A DNA stretch of 64,000 bases, taken from NCBI GenBank assembly GCA_002914805.1, contig JXTB01000050.1, positions 218,430-282,429 of the forward strand. The letters are read 5' to 3'. Below are positions 37,609 to 50,523 of the stretch, in pieces. The notes under the pieces were generated by a model. The model was not told where the DNA came from. It made no database searches and was given only the letters and a program-made list of their open reading frames with translations. Position 1 is the first letter of the stretch. The number at the start of each line of letters is the position of its first letter. Source of the DNA: Parasponia andersonii (taxonomy: Eukaryota > Streptophyta > Magnoliopsida > Rosales > Cannabaceae). The position numbers were made by a program, and so were the translations under genes.

Positions 37609-37850
37609 GCTTGCTCGCCGGTGGTGATGTCCTCTCAAGTCCGCTCTGCAATGTAAATGCAGGCAGCTTCGTCTGACTACTAGGGCAACTATATCCTTCC
37701 TTTCTAAGTCTAAACCCTAACCCGAATAGCAGCACTGCTTAAAATCATCATTGGGCTGACATTAGGTAGTAAAGCCCAAAGAAGAAAGCCCAATCACTAA
37801 GTTGGGCTTTTTGCTCGGCCCACAACGTCCCAACAGCCCAATCACTAAAG

Positions 37851-37890
<40 letters not shown>

Positions 37891-37974
37891 ACAGTAGGGT
37901 TTAAGGTTCGTCTTCTTCTCTTGCCCGAAAACCATTCAGAAAACAGAGAAACAAAAGGACTGTTTTCATTTTCA
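37609..37974. promoter_or_regulatory. divergent RPS9/GCD1 promoter with six site II motifs
   Basis: The 366 bases between the two start codons contain six TGGGCY site II elements: 37752-37757, 37773-37778, 37787-37792, 37803-37808, 37817-37822 and 37835-37840, in both orientations. There is a telo-box AAACCCTAA at 37712-37720 and a reverse telo-box core TAGGGTTT at 37895-37902. A (CT)n tract (37852-37889) and CT-rich leader point toward GCD1. Site II elements next to telo-boxes are the known signature of plant translation and mitochondrial genes driven by TCP factors. No clear TATA box is visible. The two untranslated leaders must also fit in this interval, so the core promoter is short. Confidence 0.85.
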
Positions 37975-39441
37975 ATGAATACCCTTCAACGCATAGTGAA
38001 ACAGTTTCAACTCCACAGATTTCCTTGTTCAATAGCGAAGCCCAGTTTCAGAGAATTCTCCTCCAAGGGCGGGAACAACGACGACGACGACTGGAACGAC
38101 GCCTGGGAGACCGCTTGGCTCCCCGAGGAGCTCTCGGCAAAGTCCCCTCGAGCTCCATGGGAGGGCGATGTCAACTTCTCAGCCCCATCATCGGATTCCG
38201 CCGTAGCTCTTCCCCCGGACGCCGACTCAGAGACGAAGGCGTTTGTGGAAGAAATGAACGACAATTGGTGCCAGAGGCGAGGAGCGAGCAAGACCCAGAA
38301 GCCGGAAAAGCAGCAGCAGGGAGAGAATGAAGAAAGTGGGGGGTACCTTTGTAGCTTGGAGAATATGAAGAAGGATTACAGGTTGAAGAAGCAGAGAATC
38401 CATGCTGGGTTGTGGATGAAGGAGATTGAGAAGCAGGAAGAGGCCAAGTTGGGTGACTCTACCATTGGGGGTGGTGGTGATGATATCGAGAGATTGCTTG
38501 ATAGTTGTTCTGAGTAAGTTCCATTTTTTCTCCACAGCAAGTTTTTTGAATTCATAGTAATAATGTTTATGGATTTTGAATGGTTTTATCTTATAATGGC
38601 AGCATTTTCGATTCGGGGAATGAGGATTTGGACAATGCCAAAATCTCGAGCTCTGTTGAGTTTAAAGCCAAGCCTGATGGTTGGGAAACGACATCAAAAA
38701 CTCAAGATGGGAATATATGGGAGATGACACAGAGAGAGGAGGATATCCTCCTCCAAGAGTTCGAGCGTCGAATTGCTTACAGCAAATTTCAGGTCTGCAA
38801 ATTCTTATGACGATGCATCTTCTTTTAGAACATTCATACATGTCAAAAGGATTTAGTTTATATTTTGTGTTGCTCAGTGATTTGTTAACAAGATATGAAA
38901 TGTCAAACTCCATAGTTGTTTATATACTTTGTGTCTGTTTAGGAATTAGTGTCGTCTTTAAACCTCATATATTTGTTACAATTTGACTCCCAAAAGCTTG
39001 GAGCTTTCCCAATGCTTCAAGATATCCTTTTCAAAAACTGGTGTTAGCCCAGATTTCTTGTTAGACTAGGATTTTATATATGTTGATTGACAGCATGGGA
39101 ATACAAGTGTTTGTATGGTCTACTGGGTTTTAGATTTTAGTCTGATATGACAAGTATCTCAATCTCTGTTACCAAGATTAGTGATGCATTTTTGCTTTCT
39201 TATTGTTGGTTGGTATAATTTTGGTATGCAGATAGCTAGTTTTATAAAGACTCACATATTTAGTAGAAGGAGACCAATTGATGGGTGGAAATACATGATA
39301 GAGGAGCTGGGACCTAATGCCAGGAAAGGGAAAGGCAGTGTTTCAAGGTTACCAACTATATCTGATGCATCAACACAACCGTTTAAGGAGGAGAAGATCC
39401 CAGTCGGCAGTAGTAGCCTGACATCCTTTAGGAAAAGCTAG
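37975..39441 (+). CDS. GCD1: GAMETE CELL DEFECTIVE 1-like mitochondrial protein
   Basis: Three exons (37975-38513, 38603-38792, 39232-39441) with GT-AG introns encode 312 residues. I chose the ATG at 37975 because it opens a typical mitochondrial presequence: MNTLQRIVKQFQLHRFPCSI, basic and without acidic residues. The mature region has the block DWNDAWETAWLPEELS, then MKKDYRLKKQRIHAGLWMKEIEKQEEAK, then IWEMTQREEDILLQEFERRIAYSKFQIASFIKTHIFSRRRPIDGWKYMIEELGP. This pattern fits the plant-specific mitochondrial protein called GCD1 in Arabidopsis, needed for male and female gamete cell fate and sometimes annotated as ribosome-related. I assign it from memory of that family, so the name is moderately sure and the reading frame very sure. 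It shares a promoter with RPS9 and converges on the PRAF gene. Confidence 0.8.
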
Positions 39442-39709
39442 TTCCTGTTGCCGACTACTTTCAAATAAACCTTTGTATTTATAGAATATCAGGACCCGGA
39501 AATTTTCATTCCAATTTATCATCTCGACAAATTAGTGGCTCTGGTAGGAGTGGCCTGGCCATCTATGTACAACAACACAATAATCAGTGAAAATAAAGAC
39601 CACGAAACACGAGTTTTGACCAAAACTGCGTGCCTTTCCTCTTCTAGCTATTGTAATTTGCAGTTCAATCATCTGCTCGGACATTCCGATTTAAGAAAAG
39701 AAACACAGG

Positions 39710-39783
<74 letters not shown>

Positions 39784-40545
39784 TTGGTGTTGGACCTGAT
39801 ATCTGAAAATACCTCATATGTGAGTATGACTTCAGGATCAATTTATGTTATTTGAAACTTTGCGACTCTACTTTTTGAAGCATCTCAGCTGCCCTGTCAT
39901 CTGCATTAGCCATTCGTCCTCGGTCAGATTTTATGCTTTATATTATGTTGGTTAAGACTTTTAACACACAACATTGGATATCTTTTTTACTTAATTATAG
40001 TACTGTCAATGTAGTCTCTTATTCCATCATTACGACCTGTTAAACAACTCAAAACTCTTTACTTTCCGAGCAGGGAATTTTTCTTAATTTTCGTTGATAA
40101 GTAGCTGTAGTTCTACTATAACGTTGGAGGAAGAAAAGGCAAAAAAAAAATGAGCTGAAAACATTGATAATTGCAGACTACTATCATTACCATTTTAAAA
40201 CGACATATATAACTAAGAGGAATAAAAGTAAAAGAAAAGAGCTACGAACGACCAACATTGACGGCAGAATCTTGTTAGAGGACTTAAAAAGAAAAAAAAA
40301 ATAGAAAAGAAAAGAAACACTAAATTCCACACAATGAACTTTTCATCTTGACATTCTTTGTTCCTTTGAAATGGTTTCCTCCTACACTGGATATTCTGAA
40401 AATTCCACCTAAGAGCTAGGTTCTGATCTCAGATTCTTGAGGCAAACTCCACTGGAAGTTGAGGGGAAAATCTACAGTTTCCGGGGGAGAGGTTCTCGGA
40501 AAGTCAGTCTTGCTTTTCTCTCTTTTTCACCAGGCTAGCAGCACA
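39442..40545. other. convergent 3' intergenic interval
   Basis: The 3' ends of GCD1 (plus) and PRAF (minus) face each other across about 1.1 kb. It holds a compound (CT)n(CA)n microsatellite and AT-rich DNA. No further gene is seen. Confidence 0.6.
39713..39776. repeat. compound (CT)n(CA)n microsatellite
   Basis: About 31 bases of CT repeat pass directly into about 30 bases of CA repeat and end in poly(A). Confidence 0.95.
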
Positions 40546-43500
40546 TTACTCTGCATTTCGTATATTGTTTCTTTGGCATACTTTAGCCCCATGTTCAGCC
40601 CACCATTTCTCTGCTTGTTCCTGGGTGAAATGTTTTCGACTGTGGAAGCAATTGGAAGCTTTAATAAACAAATTCAAAATTTTTGGCAACAGATCATGTA
40701 TGGACAAGCAGCGACCATATTAACAGATATTACTTTGTTTAACTGATATGTAATGTCACACACAGCATTTCTAGAAAGGGATTAAGAGAGACATTCAAAA
40801 ACGTGTATTATGAGTATAATAAACACTCTTTGTTTACCCTTTTTTTTTTCCGCCTTTTAGTCTGTTAATCTTTGTAGTTGAATATGTTTATACCTATACG
40901 TAGAAAAGGGTTGCAACATGCACACACCTGAAGCGAACGCGCTTGAGTTCATTGCCACCACCTGGCAATGAAGATAAAGTTATGTAAACGCCAGGTTCAT
41001 CTTGTACCACCCACTCTGCTTTTCCAGTTTGTGCTTTAGATTCATTAGGTGAATTTCCATTCATGCAAATGCCAGTGGAGTCTCTTTCAGGAGTGGTCAT
41101 GTTCGTCATGGTGGTCTCACTTAATAAGTGGCTTGAAACTTTGTTGGCATGTCCAGCATTTGAGTCTGTACTAAAGCTGACGGTATGTCCTTCTGGCAGT
41201 CTTTCAGCAACCTCTTTCAACTTTCAGACAGAGAGACCACAATATAAGAACATTGACTAATAGAACGGCATGGTTGAATAAGTAAGGATTCCAAGCAAAC
41301 ACAGCAAATGTTGAAGGTTTTAAAAACTGATGTTTCGTCAATAAAATTTATGAAGGTAGTTGAATTTTTAAAAATTGATGTCTAGTCAATAATATTTATG
41401 AAGTAGACTCCACATTTAGGGCATTCATATTTTTACAAAACTAGATGCTTCAAATACAAACTCCATTTAATGTGTGGAATAAAACAAAATCTTGATGCAC
41501 TACCAAGCTCCACCAGCTGGTGACCAACTAATATCCTCCAAAAGCTTCTAAGTGCGGCCTGATTATATTTAAAGGATTCGAGTACTAAATATATATTGAG
41601 CACCTGCCATGACTCTATCACTTGGATGAACAATAACAGAAAATGCTCACTAAATATAAGAGTTTGTTCTCAAAGCAATAATTAAAGAAATGAGTTTGTT
41701 CTTGTCCTTCTAAGATCATGCAATGCACCCTTTTCTGTCGAGCTTGAATATTTAATTTGTCTAAGAACAGGGTTATATCACTACAATACCCAGTTGCACA
41801 GCCAATTCACTCCAGTGCATCTTTGCTCCAAATTTGAATGGTTCAGAATTCAAACTTGTGATATTATAAAGCTACATCAATCAAACTACCCAATGACATT
41901 GGGACCGTAGTAAACATTTTCCCAAATTAAACAGTTGTGTAAAAACCTGACAACCAGAACTCGTAAGGTCCAGAAGAGAAAAAATTTAACAAACCTGAGC
42001 AGTTAAAGATTTTATGACCCCCTTTGCAGATTTGCACTTTTCTGCTTCATCGACTGCTATTGCAGTCACCTCCTCCAATTGTTTTGTTGTTTTCTCCAAT
42101 TCAACTTCAAGATTTTGGGATTTGCAAGTAAGATCTTCTACCTACATGGTTCCCTCAATCACTTTCTACTTGGTAAACACATTTATCAGGCATAATGCTA
42201 GTGCCTGACATTACACTCTATTAATAGGACATGTATACTCGCATGGATATAAATGAAAATTATTATATGGTCACAAAAGCAGTTGAAACAAGCTGACCTG
42301 TGCCCTCAACATTATTATTTCTTGGCTTAAAATTTCATTTGTATGCCTTGCATCTGTTTCTTTGGAAGACCAAGGTGGGCTTGACTTTCCTGAAATAGGA
42401 GATGTCGCTCGAGACATCATTCTGGAGACAGGAACAGAAGCTGAAATAACTTTCTTTGGACCTGCAACTAGAGAATTTGACGCTTTTGAAAAATTAAAGT
42501 CCCTTAATTGAGTAGCTCCGCTGAGAGCAGGAAAGACTCGGCTATAATTGGCTTCTAATGGATTCTCGCTCTTGGAATGCCAGCTTTCAGCTTGATTTAA
42601 TGAGCCAAAAGATGAGAATCTGGACAGTGTCGAGTTTACTTTAGGAATCCGTGACTGTGTTTCTGCCACCTCATTGGATTTTCGATTGAAATTTCCATTT
42701 CTCACCTTAGAATTTCGCAGCACAGAACTAGTTTCCATGGCCTGCTTTAGTTTGGTATAACAATCATCACATACCCGATATGGCTTGTTCATGTTAGGAG
42801 CCAGGGCAGCTTTCATAGATTTCTTACTGCTGCACACTTTGCAAAAGACTAACCCACAATTGTAACAATTATGACGTTTTCTTCTGAATCCGAAAGGATT
42901 ATGACAACCAAAGCATACAGAATGATCAGCACCAGATACCCATTTATGAAGACAAATAACAGCTGTAAGGTTAGAACCACATGCTATACTCTTAACTTGC
43001 TTGTCTTTTAGAAAGTCAACAAGAGTGGGTGTATCTCTGTGATCACTGTCTCCATGACCTAATTGCCCATTTGAACCCTTTCCCCAAGTATAGACCTCTG
43101 TTTTGGAAGTCAAAACCGCAACGTGATAAGAACCACATGCAATCTCTTCGATAAAGGTTCCAGCAATTTTACCTTTAACTTGGGTAGGAACCTTTCCATC
43201 AGCTGAAGGATTTCCCAGCTGCCCATAAACAGTACTTCCCATTGTATATACCTGTCCTGAGGTGGTAAGCGCAATTGTGATAGTATGACCACAGGCAACT
43301 TGACAAATCTTCTTGTCAACCAATGCAGTTACACATTCAGGAACAAGTCTAGATTCCTTATCACTGTGTCCGAGTTGCCCCTTATCTCCATCCCCCCAGG
43401 TGAACAGCTGTCCAGATGAAGAGTTAAGAGAAGTTTCAGGACTAGATAAATCATTTATAACTTCGGCTACTGCAGCTGTATGCCAAACACCACAAGCAAC

Positions 43501-46500
43501 CCTTGTTGTTCTTAGCCCTCTCAAAGTTTCGACTTCCCTGGGAATGCTTATGCTTCTAAAATCACCATGCCCCAAAGCACCAAAAGAACCATCCCCAAAA
43601 GTAAACAACCGACCAGCTGATGTTACCACAGCTGTATGCCACAATCCACAAGAGATATATGATACATGTATTCCTTCCATATTACCACTAACCTTTTTTG
43701 GAATCCAGTGACTAACTTCGCTTCCATGCCCAAGCAGAGCGGAACTGTGAGTACCATCACCCCATGTATATAGATCTCCAGAGAGTGTGACAGCACAAGT
43801 GTGATACTCCCCACACGCTACTAATTCAATGTTTATGCCACTAAGAGTGTCAATGAGCTTTGGTTGGGAAACATCCACTTCCACACCATGACCAAGCCTC
43901 CCTCCTGCCTCCTCACCCCAACTGAAAATCTCTCCTTGTCTAGTGACCAGCACAGCATGCCTATCACCACAAGCAATACCACTGACATCAAGAACAACTG
44001 TCGATTCCAATGCCTTCGGTAGAAAAGCATCCATCTTCGCATCAAATGAACCCCTGGCTCTGCGCACGCCACCACCCAATACTCCACCATCAATACCTCC
44101 ACCCCAGATGAAAACATCACCTAATGCATCAAAATCATCATGACCAGAACCTTGACTGGATGAGCTTACGGCACTAGATAAGCTAACTCGAAATGCTTCT
44201 GTTGCAGAACTTCGACCATTGGAGTTATCTACAGAGCAAGGTGATGCTGAAGGATTGACAACTGTTTCAGTTAGATTCAAACGCTTGGTGACCGCAGTAT
44301 ATGTTATTATGTCTGCAAAGGCCTTCCCCAATCTACTCTGTGCATTCTCAAAGTTAACTCCATCAGTATCTCCCGGATCCTGTGGTAAATTGTACAAACC
44401 AAAAGAAGAAGAAAACAATTTCTGTAAATGCTAGATACATCATTGGAACCTCAATAGAAATAGAGAAGAAATAAACAAGTTATTGATACAGACAAATGGT
44501 GTAATTGATGGAGAATTTCTTCGAGTACGAGCATTAGGACTATCTACTGATCCATTGTCACATGTCGATTCGTTTCTCCACTTGCAGTGGTTGTCTCGAT
44601 TAATTAATGCATTCAGACCAACAAACCATACTTCAGCTTCATCTTTGTCTTTACATATCTGTCCACAAAGGTTGGTAATGGTATCAATACATAAACAATA
44701 AAGTAACCAAAAGGAAGTAATTCATTCTTTGTCTCTTTCATGACAAATCAGTATTTACTCTGCCTCATTGTCATAAATTCACACATGAACTTTCAGGGCC
44801 ATTTACAGTTATGAAAAAACGAGAAAAACTACTTTGTTGATTAATTGGTATGTTTCTTCTTGCACTGACATAGGTCAAACAAGTCTTGTAAATTGTAATT
44901 ACAACTTGAAGGTATTGCTGAATACACTCACCAAGTCCAAGGACCTTTCACTTGATATAAGTGAAAATGACTGATACTCCTTTTCAGGCCGAGGATACCT
45001 CTGAAATATTGCCTGAGAGTAAGCCACAGTTTGAAACATCAGAACCGAAAACTAGTAGCACGAAAATAAAAATAAAAAAGTAAGAAAAAGATATTTTAAG
45101 CTAATGCCCGTGGAGAATTAAAAATTAAATACAATGCAGTTACAGCTCATCATTTTGAATCAGGCACCGGCATGGTAAAATAATTTTCGCCTTGAGAAGC
45201 CATTAAAAATGACACTACAAACTTACAGTACGCTGTCCAGGAATAATCCTCGAAACATGACTTAATTTAATATGTTTCTCTTCTTTGCCAGAGTACCATA
45301 TCAATTGAGACTCGTCCTGTAACAAAATTAAATTATATGAACAATCAGAATATAGTAATGAAGGAAAGGTGCTTCTTCCAACACTATCACTATAGGAACA
45401 TGAAGGAACAGATATGGTTACACGATCTCGCTGAGGACAAGTCAGAAAAACAGTTGAACAGATCGTTTTTGCGTACTCAAGAAGTTTTTTTTTCAACTAC
45501 CAATAATCCCAAATTCAAGCCAATAGTAGATACACCAAACAATGTATATATCATCAACCCAGCACAAGATTAAGGAGCAGATATGGTTACATGATCTCAT
45601 TGAGGTCAAGCAAAAAAACAGTTGAATAGGTCGTTTCGCATGCTTGTGATTTATTGAAAATAAATAAACAAATAAATTATTTAAAAAAAACAATAATCCC
45701 AAAGATTTAAACCAATAGTAGATACACAAACAATGTATATATTAACCCAGCACAAGTTATTAATCCACCCCTTCATTTAGTGGCCCTTATGCTTCGAACT
45801 TCTAAGGTCCTAGAGTTGCATATCTGTGTTTGAAATCAGAATCATAGCCCAAAAAATTGCTCTTACTTCCGTTGGGGTACGTATGCACATGTTATATTGC
45901 AGGTTCTCTTTACTCAAAGAAGAGTTGAGGATTTTCATTTCTTTTGAAGTTTACTATAATCAAAATCATCTGTCATCTTTTAGTTTAGATGAGATACTCC
46001 AGTATTCTGAAATAAGCTGAAACTTATTATTCCACTGAGAGGCCTTGTGTAGAATCACAAATGAATGCGAAAACTACCTGCATATTTTCTTTTGTTCGTA
46101 AAAAGTACAATGACTTACATTAGAAAGCCGGAAAGGGCAGAACTTCGGTTTCCCTCTACGACCATACTTCAGTAAACAGGCCCCTTTTTTAAGAGCTGTG
46201 ATGGCCTACAAAAAGAAAATGCAAAAGAAAAATCATTTGCCAGCACAATATTGAATGCACAAGACATAAGGAAGGTTAACATCTCATTGAAATGTTTAAT
46301 TCGAAATGCATGATTTATATCTCAAGCTAGCATATACTGAATGCAGGAATGGGTTTTGGGAAAAAGAACAATTGGTTTACCAAATTAAAGTGAACAAAAA
46401 ACTTATTATAACCCTCTTCGTGAAAATGAATTTAGAACTTAGCAGTTAGGAATAAATTTATATACAAATATGTTAAACTAACTTGCTTTTTGGTGGGTAT

Positions 46501-46595
46501 TTAAAGAGAAAAAAATTAAAACAAAGCAAGCAAAAAGCTTTATAAACCTGCTCGATATCCCTCTCGGCAATACCACTTTTCTGAGGATCAGCCAT
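40546..46595 (-). CDS. PH-RCC1-FYVE-BRX protein (PRAF family)
   Basis: Nine coding exons on the minus strand: 46548-46595, 46119-46205, 45227-45316, 44932-45012, 44494-44658, 42298-44379, 41995-42141, 40928-41220 and 40546-40639. All borders are GT-AG and the phases agree, giving 1028 residues. Domains: an N-terminal PH-like domain (about 15-125, with FCPFRLSNDESQLIWYSGKEEKHIKL); an RCC1 propeller (about 243-632) with repeated CG..H..(A/V) and W(G)xGxxGxLGHG motifs; a FYVE zinc finger (about 635-700, RKRHNCYNCGLVFC and its cysteine pairs); a coiled coil (about 835-908); and a BRX domain at the end (970-1028, WVVQDEPGVYITLSSLPGG...RVRFSRKHF). This is the plant PRAF architecture. Such proteins bind phosphoinositide membranes, and the RCC1 part can act as a small-GTPase exchange factor. 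The variant FYVE has RKRHNCYNCG in place of the classical RKHHCR. The tail is shorter than in some paralogues. Confidence 0.96.
45402..45757. repeat. imperfect tandem duplication in PRAF intron 2
   Basis: Two copies (about 45402-45568 and 45572-45757) share blocks such as 'cagatatggttaca', 'caataatccca', 'ccaatagtagataca' and 'aacccagcacaag'. They lie within the intron between exons 2 and 3 and do not touch the splice sites. Confidence 0.8.
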
Positions 46596-47300
46596 TCACG
46601 TAGCAATATGAAGCGCTGCTCCGGAGTAGAGGACCCAATACACATTTGAACAATAACAGTCCCAGATATTTCCAATACCACGGACTAATCTCCAACTTTC
46701 CCCCATTGATACAGGAAAAAAAAAAAAATGCTTGAGAAAAACAAACACTTCACTCAACTATCGCTTTAAATTAGTAGACACAAAGAAAATGAATTCCTTC
46801 ATCACTACCCCATCATCACCACGACCATAAACGCCTCCCTCAAAGCCCTAAAACTCACAATGCGGCAAAACCAAGCCCCAAAAACGACACAAACAGGCTC
46901 TCTCTAATCTCAACCAAATTAACATTCAGCTCCAAAAAAACTTGTCCGTATGCCCACAAAAAAAAAAAAAAAAAACCTAAAACTCCAATCACAAGCTGAA
47001 ATTCCTCCAAAGCAACTCGATTCCATAGCAAGTACGACGCAAAAAGCAGGAGTACGAAACCAAAACGACCGAAAATGAGGAAAACGACGATCGAATTTTA
47101 CCTACATTGCTGCGAAAGCTCAGAAAATCGGCAAATGCGTTGATTAATCAATCTGGAAGAACCTAAATTCTCCGTTGAGCTCGCAAAAGGCCAAAACCAA
47201 AAAAAGAAAGAAATAATCGGAAGAAAGTAATGGTATCGATTCAGAAAGCTCGGGCGATGTGTAGCTCTCTAAGGTTCGTCAATGGCGTCCAATCTTCGAA
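46596..47300 (-). promoter_or_regulatory. PRAF 5' leader and promoter region
   Basis: Upstream of the PRAF start codon the minus strand has a plausible untranslated exon beginning after an acceptor near 46687, and a donor (gtaaaattc) near 47102 that would close an upstream leader exon. An upstream ATG (46643-46645) opens a frame that overlaps the main start codon out of frame and ends in coding exon 2. No convincing TATA box is seen. Confidence 0.5.
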
Positions 47301-48657
47301 GAGGGTATGTATATGTATGTATGTATGGGAATGTTAACGTGCGCACCTCTTTCTTTCTTTCTCTTTCTTTCTTTCTTTCTTTCTTTCTTTCCGAGTCAAA
47401 AAAGAGTTAACTCGTTGGTAATCTCGCTGGCCGGCTCAGCTGCTAACGCCCCGCCCCCAAGTCATCGCCCCAAAAAAAATTCCATATTTTGCTTTTCATT
47501 TTTTTTTTTTTTTTAAAAAAAATTTGGGTGCCACGTCAGCAGCCGAAATCTCGGGGATGGAGCTGGCTTTTGTTTGTTTTGTCCTTAAATACGTTTTTGT
47601 AATAAGATGACCGTTATTTGTCGTTTCTTACTTGGTGTTGATTGGGTACCAATACCATGGCGTTGGTTGGTGCCACACTACTACGAGTATAATAATACAA
47701 AACTTATATATCCTCCAAGCTGGGGCTTTCTGTCATCTTCTATATATCTGTATCAAATTAAACCAGTAAATATGGTCAAATTTCAAACTTGAGATTCTTG
47801 AAAAATATATTTATATCTATAAAACTCATAAAATATAAATAAAAGAAAATAATTATCGAAACTAAAAAAATAATTCAAGCTTAAATTATTCACAACAATT
47901 AAAATGAAAAAAAAAATAATAATAACGACAACTAAAATGGAAAAAAAATTCTCATTTTGTCTTTCTCTGTCTTTTTTGTTTTTTTTTTTTTTTCTATTCC
48001 CTTGTTGTAAGTGCTTTCAATTGTTTAAACAATTTTTGTTTTTAATAAATTTTGTTTAATTTATTTTTTATGAGTTTAAATGGTAAACTTGTATTATTCT
48101 ACTATCTCAAATTTTAATTTTGACCATATTTATGGGCCTAGTGATATTAGATAGAAAAATACTAATTTAAGGTTTTATTTAATATAAATAAAAAAAGTAT
48201 GGATATTTGCTAAAATACATTAAAGGCAGTGCTCTTTTTAATATATATATATATTTGCTAAAATATATATATATATATATATATATATTATCCATTGTTT
48301 TAAAATGTTTCTTTCGTTCATTATAAACATCTTTTCAACTCAACCTGTTGAATTTTATTTTTAAAAAATATTTAATATTTAAGCTAAGAAATTTGATTCT
48401 GCTAAAAGCTTAGGCATTGAATTGAAATTGAATTGGAATCTGGCTCTTCAGAATGGGAGTTGAACTTTAATTTGTTGTCTATCACTATTTTTTTTTTTCC
48501 TTTAAATATTCTCTCTATCACTATTGAATGTTGTTCTTGTTCTTTTATGTCAAACAGCCATTAAAAATGCATTACTCCCAAAGACAAAAACTAAATTGAT
48601 GTCCAATTATCAATTGAGTCGCCCTCTCCCAAATACTAACGTGATCCATGAATGTAG

Positions 48658-48668
48658 GTGGGACCCAC
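48658..48668. promoter_or_regulatory. palindromic class I TCP consensus site
   Basis: GTGGGACCCAC reads as GTGGGNCCC on both strands. There is no gene within 1.4 kb, so function is uncertain. Confidence 0.35.
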
Positions 48669-49002
48669 AAATAGAACCAAGTCACCGAGCCCGGGCAATT
48701 GTTGAGGTTGGGTATCACTTATTGCAGTTTTATCACCATATATTAGACTGTTATTGCCTACTTATGTATAAGGAAGATTTTTAATTAAAAGTAGGTCATG
48801 TACATATTAAGTAGAAAAATTTGCCATTTAATAATGGAAGATTGTCATTAAATAGCCATTCTTTTTTCTTTTTTTTTTTGGAAGAGAATTCCATGTATTT
48901 TTTGAAATGTCAAATTAAATCTTCATATTACATGTTTTATCAATTACTTTCCTAAATTTAAACACATCTATCTTTACGTAATCAACTAAATTGGAGAACA
49001 AT

Positions 49003-49156
49003 CCAATTGAAGCTAGCTCAGTTAATCCAAAAAAATTTGAAGGATATGTGTGTGAGTTTGGGAGAATTAAGAGTTCAAACCAAGTATGTATTATTTTAAT
49101 TTTAAATTTGTAATAAATAAAGGTCATTAATTAAATCTTATTTTAAAAAAAAAAAA
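49003..49156 (+). mobile_element. tRNA-derived SINE with 17-bp target duplication
   Basis: The body starts with an RNA polymerase III A-box (tagctcagttaa, 49014-49025) and has a B-box gttcaaacc (49073-49081) matching GWTCRANNC. It then continues into an AT-rich 3' part (aatttgtaataaataaagg) ending in poly(A). It is bracketed by the perfect 17-base repeat ctaaattggagaacaat (48986-49002 and 49157-49173), proving retroposition. Related copies lie at 55400 and 57539. Confidence 0.9.
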
Positions 49157-50480
49157 CTAAATTGGAGAACAATTGAAAGAAAATGACACAATTACAGATT
49201 GACATAGAGGCGTGTGAGGCAAGCGCCCACTCAACTTAAAATTTATATTTCACCTTGTAAAATTTATTTATTTTTCAAATAAAACAACACATGACCCCAC
49301 TCAAAATTTTTTCTTTCCGTATTTCTTTATGTTTCTCAATTTTATTGTTCCCATTTAATATTTCGTATTTAAGACGTTGTTCTATTTTAAAATCTTTTAT
49401 ATATATATAAGACTCACCCGAATAGATATTTTTCTTTTAATCTATCTGTAGGCATAATTTTTTCCACCTTTCGATTTTAATTTAACTTTTGTCATTCAAT
49501 GGGATGTTGACCAAAAAAAAATCACTATCATTAATCTTACTTATCATAATGATGTTACAAAAATCACTATATGAGTTTTTTAGTACGCTTAAAAAATAAC
49601 TCATGACCACTCTAACCTCTAAACCTCTTTAATTCACGAAGAGCAGTGCTAATATCATAATGATACGATGATGTGTCAGTTTGTACTGATTATTCTAAAT
49701 AATAAATTGAGTCTCATATAACTTTTATTTGATATATAATTATAATTAATTATTAACAAACCGATATATTATGTAGTATTATGCACTATATGGTGCTTAT
49801 AACATTATTCTTAAATGTACTGGTCTCCCTTTATACTCTTGCTTATTGATTTATTTTATTTTATTTTTTGTTCTCAACTTAATATTCCTCTCGTTTTATT
49901 TATTTCTAATTTTGTTATATATATATATTATGTCATAACTTCTATCTTATGAAACGATTTTTTTTTAATCATAAACGCTTTCATAATATGAAAACTCATA
50001 AGAGATAATTGTAATTTGTTCATCGATATTTAATATTATCATTTTACCATATAGTTAAAATTCTTTCTTTTTACGTGATTGAGGTTCTTAAAATATCCCA
50101 TTGAATTAAAATCCTAAATTTGTCACTGTTTATCCCTGAAGAACAATGACACTCAAAGTTTCTTTTAACCAAGATAAAAATACTACCAAAAAAGTTTCCC
50201 TTGATCAAAATAAAATAAATCCAAAAATCAAATAAAAATACGGCTAAATTTCAAAAAATCAAAGCAAAAAAAGAAAAAATAACTATATATTTTTAATTTG
50301 ATTAAAAGAAGAGCCTTATAGTAAAATGACCAAATTTTGGACCTTTTTAAATAAATATTTGTATTTTAGATGATGTAGCAAAAATGAAAGATATATCAGT
50401 GTACATACTACGTGTAAAATATGATGTACCACATAATATAAAAATTAACGTATTTAGTACATAAATTAAAATTAATATAA

Positions 50481-50523
<43 letters not shown>

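Noticed and set aside
37921..37974. N-terminal extension of GCD1 from a non-ATG codon
   Set aside because: The upstream 18 codons start from TTG. The ATG at 37975 opens a proper mitochondrial presequence.
40459..40746. 95-codon plus-strand frame across the PRAF last exon
   Set aside because: It is antisense to the BRX-encoding exon and has no support of its own.
43313..43711. 132-codon plus-strand frame opposite PRAF
   Set aside because: It is antisense to the RCC1 repeats, without splice or domain support.
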